A stretch of DNA of 6,106 nt, taken from positions 1 through 6,106 of the forward strand of contig JAUWWX010000059.1 in assembly GCA_030616665.1 (NCBI GenBank). The letters are read 5' to 3'. The position numbers were made by a program, and so were the translations under genes. Source of the stretch: an archaeon (GTDB taxonomy: Archaea; Iainarchaeota; Iainarchaeia; Iainarchaeales; GCA-2688035). Positions 4,510-6,106 of this stretch are shown piece by piece. How positions within the stretch are numbered: the first letter of the stretch is position 1; every line of letters begins with the position of its first letter. A model generated the notes under the pieces. That model did no database searches. It saw nothing but the letters and a program-made list of their open reading frames with translations, and was not told the origin of the DNA.

Positions 4510-5448
4510 TCAACCCTTCTTCAAGCCCTTCACAAACTCAAAAGCAGAGGTTGCAGCGATTGCGCCTGAGCCAGCAGCGACAACGGTCTGCGCAAGTTCT
4601 CCTGTGATGTCGCCGGCAGCAAACACGCCAGGCATGCTTGTTGCATTCCCCTCATTGACCGCAACATAACCATGCTCATCCAAACGCAAGCCAAGCTGCT
4701 TTGCCAAAGCATTCCTTGGCAGCATTCCAATGTAGATGAACACGCCGTCAACGCCAAGGCTTTTTTCTTCACCGCTTTCCCTGTTCTTTACCTTCACTGC
4801 CTGCACGCTTTCCTTTCCTTCGATGCCAGTAACCTGCGTGTTCAATAGCATTTCAATACCTGCCTCCTGCAAGGGCTTCCCGTAAATTGCGTCAAAGCCG
4901 GGCGTTTCCGCATACTCAACCAAGAAAACCTTTTTGCATATTTCGCCAAAGAACAATGCAGCATTCGCGCCACTATTTCCTGCGCCGACAACTGCAACCG
5001 CTTTGCCCTTGAAGCCAGGGCCGTCGCAGGTAGCACAATAACTCACACCCTTTCCGTACAACTCTTTCTCGCCAGGCACGTTCAGCATTCGGTACTTGCT
5101 GCCAGTTGCCAAAATCACCGACTTTGCCCCTACCTTCTCCTCTCCCTTATTAATATCCAATTCAAAGCCTTCTCCCTTTTTTTCAATTCCGGTAACCTCT
5201 GCCGCTTCCTCCACCTCTACGTCAAACTCTTTCAAGTGAGAGGCCATTTTCTGCATCAGTTGCATGCCCCTAATCCTTCCTATGCCTGGGTAGTTCTCGA
5301 CCCAGACTGCCTCGGCTGTCTGGCCTCCAAGCGCCTTTAGGTCAAAAATTCGCACTCCCAAAGCCTTTCTCTTAGCGTACAAGGCAGCGGTGATACCTGC
5401 ACTGCCTGCCCCCACGATTGCAACGTCAATCGCTTCATTTTCCGCCAT
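4510..5448 (-). CDS. trxB: Thioredoxin-reductase-like FAD flavoprotein
   Basis: The 312-residue protein is of the low-molecular-weight thioredoxin reductase type and transfers electrons from a nicotinamide cofactor through FAD to a CxxC and on to a thioredoxin-like partner. From the chosen start: FAD loop VGAGSAG (12-18), GGQT (41-44), ATGS (114-117), redox centre CATC (138-141), nucleotide loop VGAGNSG (154-160), and the C-terminal FAD segment GVFAAGDITG (274-283). After the second Rossmann loop the usual HRRD..R motif that holds the NADPH 2'-phosphate is replaced by VEYAETPGFD (177-186), which resembles NADH-using AhpF-type relatives, so NADPH specificity is doubtful. The start is ATG 5448-5446, giving MAENEAIDVAIVG, the usual family N-terminus. 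An ATG further upstream would add 42 unrelated residues across the promoter. It is the first gene of an operon with the methyltransferase. Confidence 0.93.
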   Translation of the reverse strand: MAENEAIDVAIVGAGSAGITAALYAKRKALGVRIFDLKALGGQTAEAVWVENYPGIGRIRGMQLMQKMASHLKEFDVEVEEAAEVTGIEKKGEGFELDINKGEEKVGAKSVILATGSKYRMLNVPGEKELYGKGVSYCATCDGPGFKGKAVAVVGAGNSGANAALFFGEICKKVFLVEYAETPGFDAIYGKPLQEAGIEMLLNTQVTGIEGKESVQAVKVKNRESGEEKSLGVDGVFIYIGMLPRNALAKQLGLRLDEHGYVAVNEGNATSMPGVFAAGDITGELAQTVVAAGSGAIAATSAFEFVKGLKKG

Positions 5449-5539
5449 ATTATCCAAAAAATGATAGGGTGGCGGAATTATTAAAAACCACAAGGTATTA
5501 ATATAAAGGAAAATACAATCTATCCGGTGTGATGAAGGT
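5449..5539. promoter_or_regulatory. Divergent promoter region between trxB and the exported-protein gene
   Basis: This 91-bp gap holds both promoters. On the plus strand, TTAATATAAA (5498-5507) is a TATA element; initiation about 25 bases later gives a leader of about 10 bases, with GGTGTGAT (5526-5533) a possible ribosome site before ATG 5540. On the minus strand, TTTTTAATAATT (5487-5476) predicts a start only a few bases before the trxB ATG, so that message is nearly leaderless; no Shine-Dalgarno is seen there. Confidence 0.6.
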
Positions 5540-6106
5540 ATGAAGAAAGAGTTATTCCTTTTGGGATTTGCCACGGTTCTGATTCTAGGACTAGTTTTTG
5601 CAGACGCTATTCTATTTGCAGGGAGGTCTAGGAATGTGTATTATCAGGGTTCAACGCCCCTAGAGGTTAATTATCAAGTTGATCCAGGGCAGACATTAAC
5701 AGTTAGGGGCAATGTTATGGTGGATAGCGAAGTTCACTTTTTCGACTTCGTAAAGTTGGAGGTCAAAAATGATTATTTTGTACAAGCTTACATAAAAGAT
5801 TACAGTAACTCTTCAAAGGGTACAGAGGGCGAATGGAAAGAAGACGGCAGTCCTGTGAAGAACGACGAATGGGTGGGTGCAGACATCTACATTTATGGAA
5901 CCTGCATAGCAAGCAACAGCGAACAAGAAGACAACGGAATCTTTTTCCATAACTATTATACTACTGACAAGGGTATAACGCAATACAAAAAGATTGAGTC
6001 AGATTTCTTGGCAAGATCGGAGGAAGCTGCCCCGACAGGCGAACTAAAAGCGGTGTTGAATGTGGACAAAAAAAGCGGCGACAAACCTCTTTCAGTAAAA
6101 TTTGAC
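5540..6106 (+). CDS. Exported or membrane-anchored protein with a PKD-like domain beginning at the window edge (3' end cut)
   Basis: The frame is open for 189 codons to the end of the window. Residues 5-27 (LFLLGFATVLILGLVFADAI...) are a hydrophobic signal or anchor after a short KKE, with a possible cleavage after VFA (19-21). Residues 32-165 form an acidic, aromatic-rich, probably beta-structured region of no recognised family, with one cysteine (122). Residues 167-189 (GELKAVLNVDKKSGDKPLSV and then KFD) match the opening of a PKD repeat, usually A.v..dp.sG..PL.V.FD. PKD domains are common in archaeal surface proteins and act as spacers or in protein contacts. The start is ATG 5540; an ATG at 5532 opens only MKV before a stop. 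The gene is AT-rich (the 60 bases from 5761 are about 30% GC by hand count). It is probably at the cell surface; the role is unknown. Confidence 0.85.
   Translation, partial: MKKELFLLGFATVLILGLVFADAILFAGRSRNVYYQGSTPLEVNYQVDPGQTLTVRGNVMVDSEVHFFDFVKLEVKNDYFVQAYIKDYSNSSKGTEGEWKEDGSPVKNDEWVGADIYIYGTCIASNSEQEDNGIFFHNYYTTDKGITQYKKIESDFLARSEEAAPTGELKAVLNVDKKSGDKPLSVKFD

Noticed and set aside
3931..4607. Plus-strand frames of 182 and 189 codons opposite the methyltransferase gene
   Set aside because: They are shadows of the methyltransferase frame, which has clear SAM-binding motifs. No domain or start signal supports them.
5532..5543. A three-codon frame (MKV) overlapping the start of the exported-protein gene
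   Set aside because: It is too short to judge, and the repeated ATGAAG is easily due to chance; it only helps to exclude ATG 5532 as the gene start.
5449..5574. A 42-residue N-terminal extension of the thioredoxin reductase
   Set aside because: It would cross the divergent promoter and the start of the exported-protein gene, and the family normally begins right before the FAD loop, as with ATG 5448.

Overview
The window looks archaeal, and probably comes from a small-genome lineage of the DPANN kind. The evidence is an archaeal/eukaryotic-type tryptophanyl-tRNA synthetase with a KMSAS signature, TATA-like promoter elements lying about 20-30 bases before likely transcript starts, GGTGA-type or absent Shine-Dalgarno sequences, very tight gene packing, and Lys-rich helix-turn-helix proteins. 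The phylum cannot be fixed from this sequence alone.

Layout. Bases 2-1015 (+) hold the body and C-terminus of TrpRS, whose N-terminus is cut by the window edge. It converges, with a 1-base gap, on a minus-strand pair: an HTH protein (2283-1504) followed by a Usp-like protein (1538-1017) that overlaps it by 35 bases. Bases 2284-2454 are non-coding and rich in repeats: two tandem 26-bp units, nested inverted repeats with T-runs, and a CCAATATATTGG palindrome just before the HTH gene. Next on the minus strand comes a two-gene unit, a ribbon-helix-helix regulator (3713-3456) whose stop overlaps the start of a 333-aa protein (3456-2455). The C-terminal half of that protein reads like sigma-70 regions 2 and 4, preceded by two extra HTH units. 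A perfect 26-bp palindrome made of two 14-bp palindromes (3738-3763) overlaps the TATA element of this unit. Upstream lies a tightly coupled minus-strand operon: a thioredoxin-reductase-like flavoprotein (5448-4510), a class I SAM methyltransferase (4508-3873) and a 29-residue membrane peptide or truncated transporter start (3870-3781). A 91-bp divergent promoter region separates trxB from a plus-strand exported protein (5540 to the window end) that enters a PKD-like repeat as the window closes.

How the genes may work together. The most unusual unit is the RHH plus sigma-like pair. The RHH protein probably represses its own promoter through the double palindrome, and its acidic helical tail may contact the basic sigma-like partner. 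A sigma-70-like protein is unexpected in an organism whose transcription should use TBP and TFB, and its gene is more AT-rich than most of its neighbours. The trxB operon suggests thiol redox work, possibly NADH-linked because the usual NADPH arginine motif is absent. The function of the HTH plus Usp-like pair is unknown.
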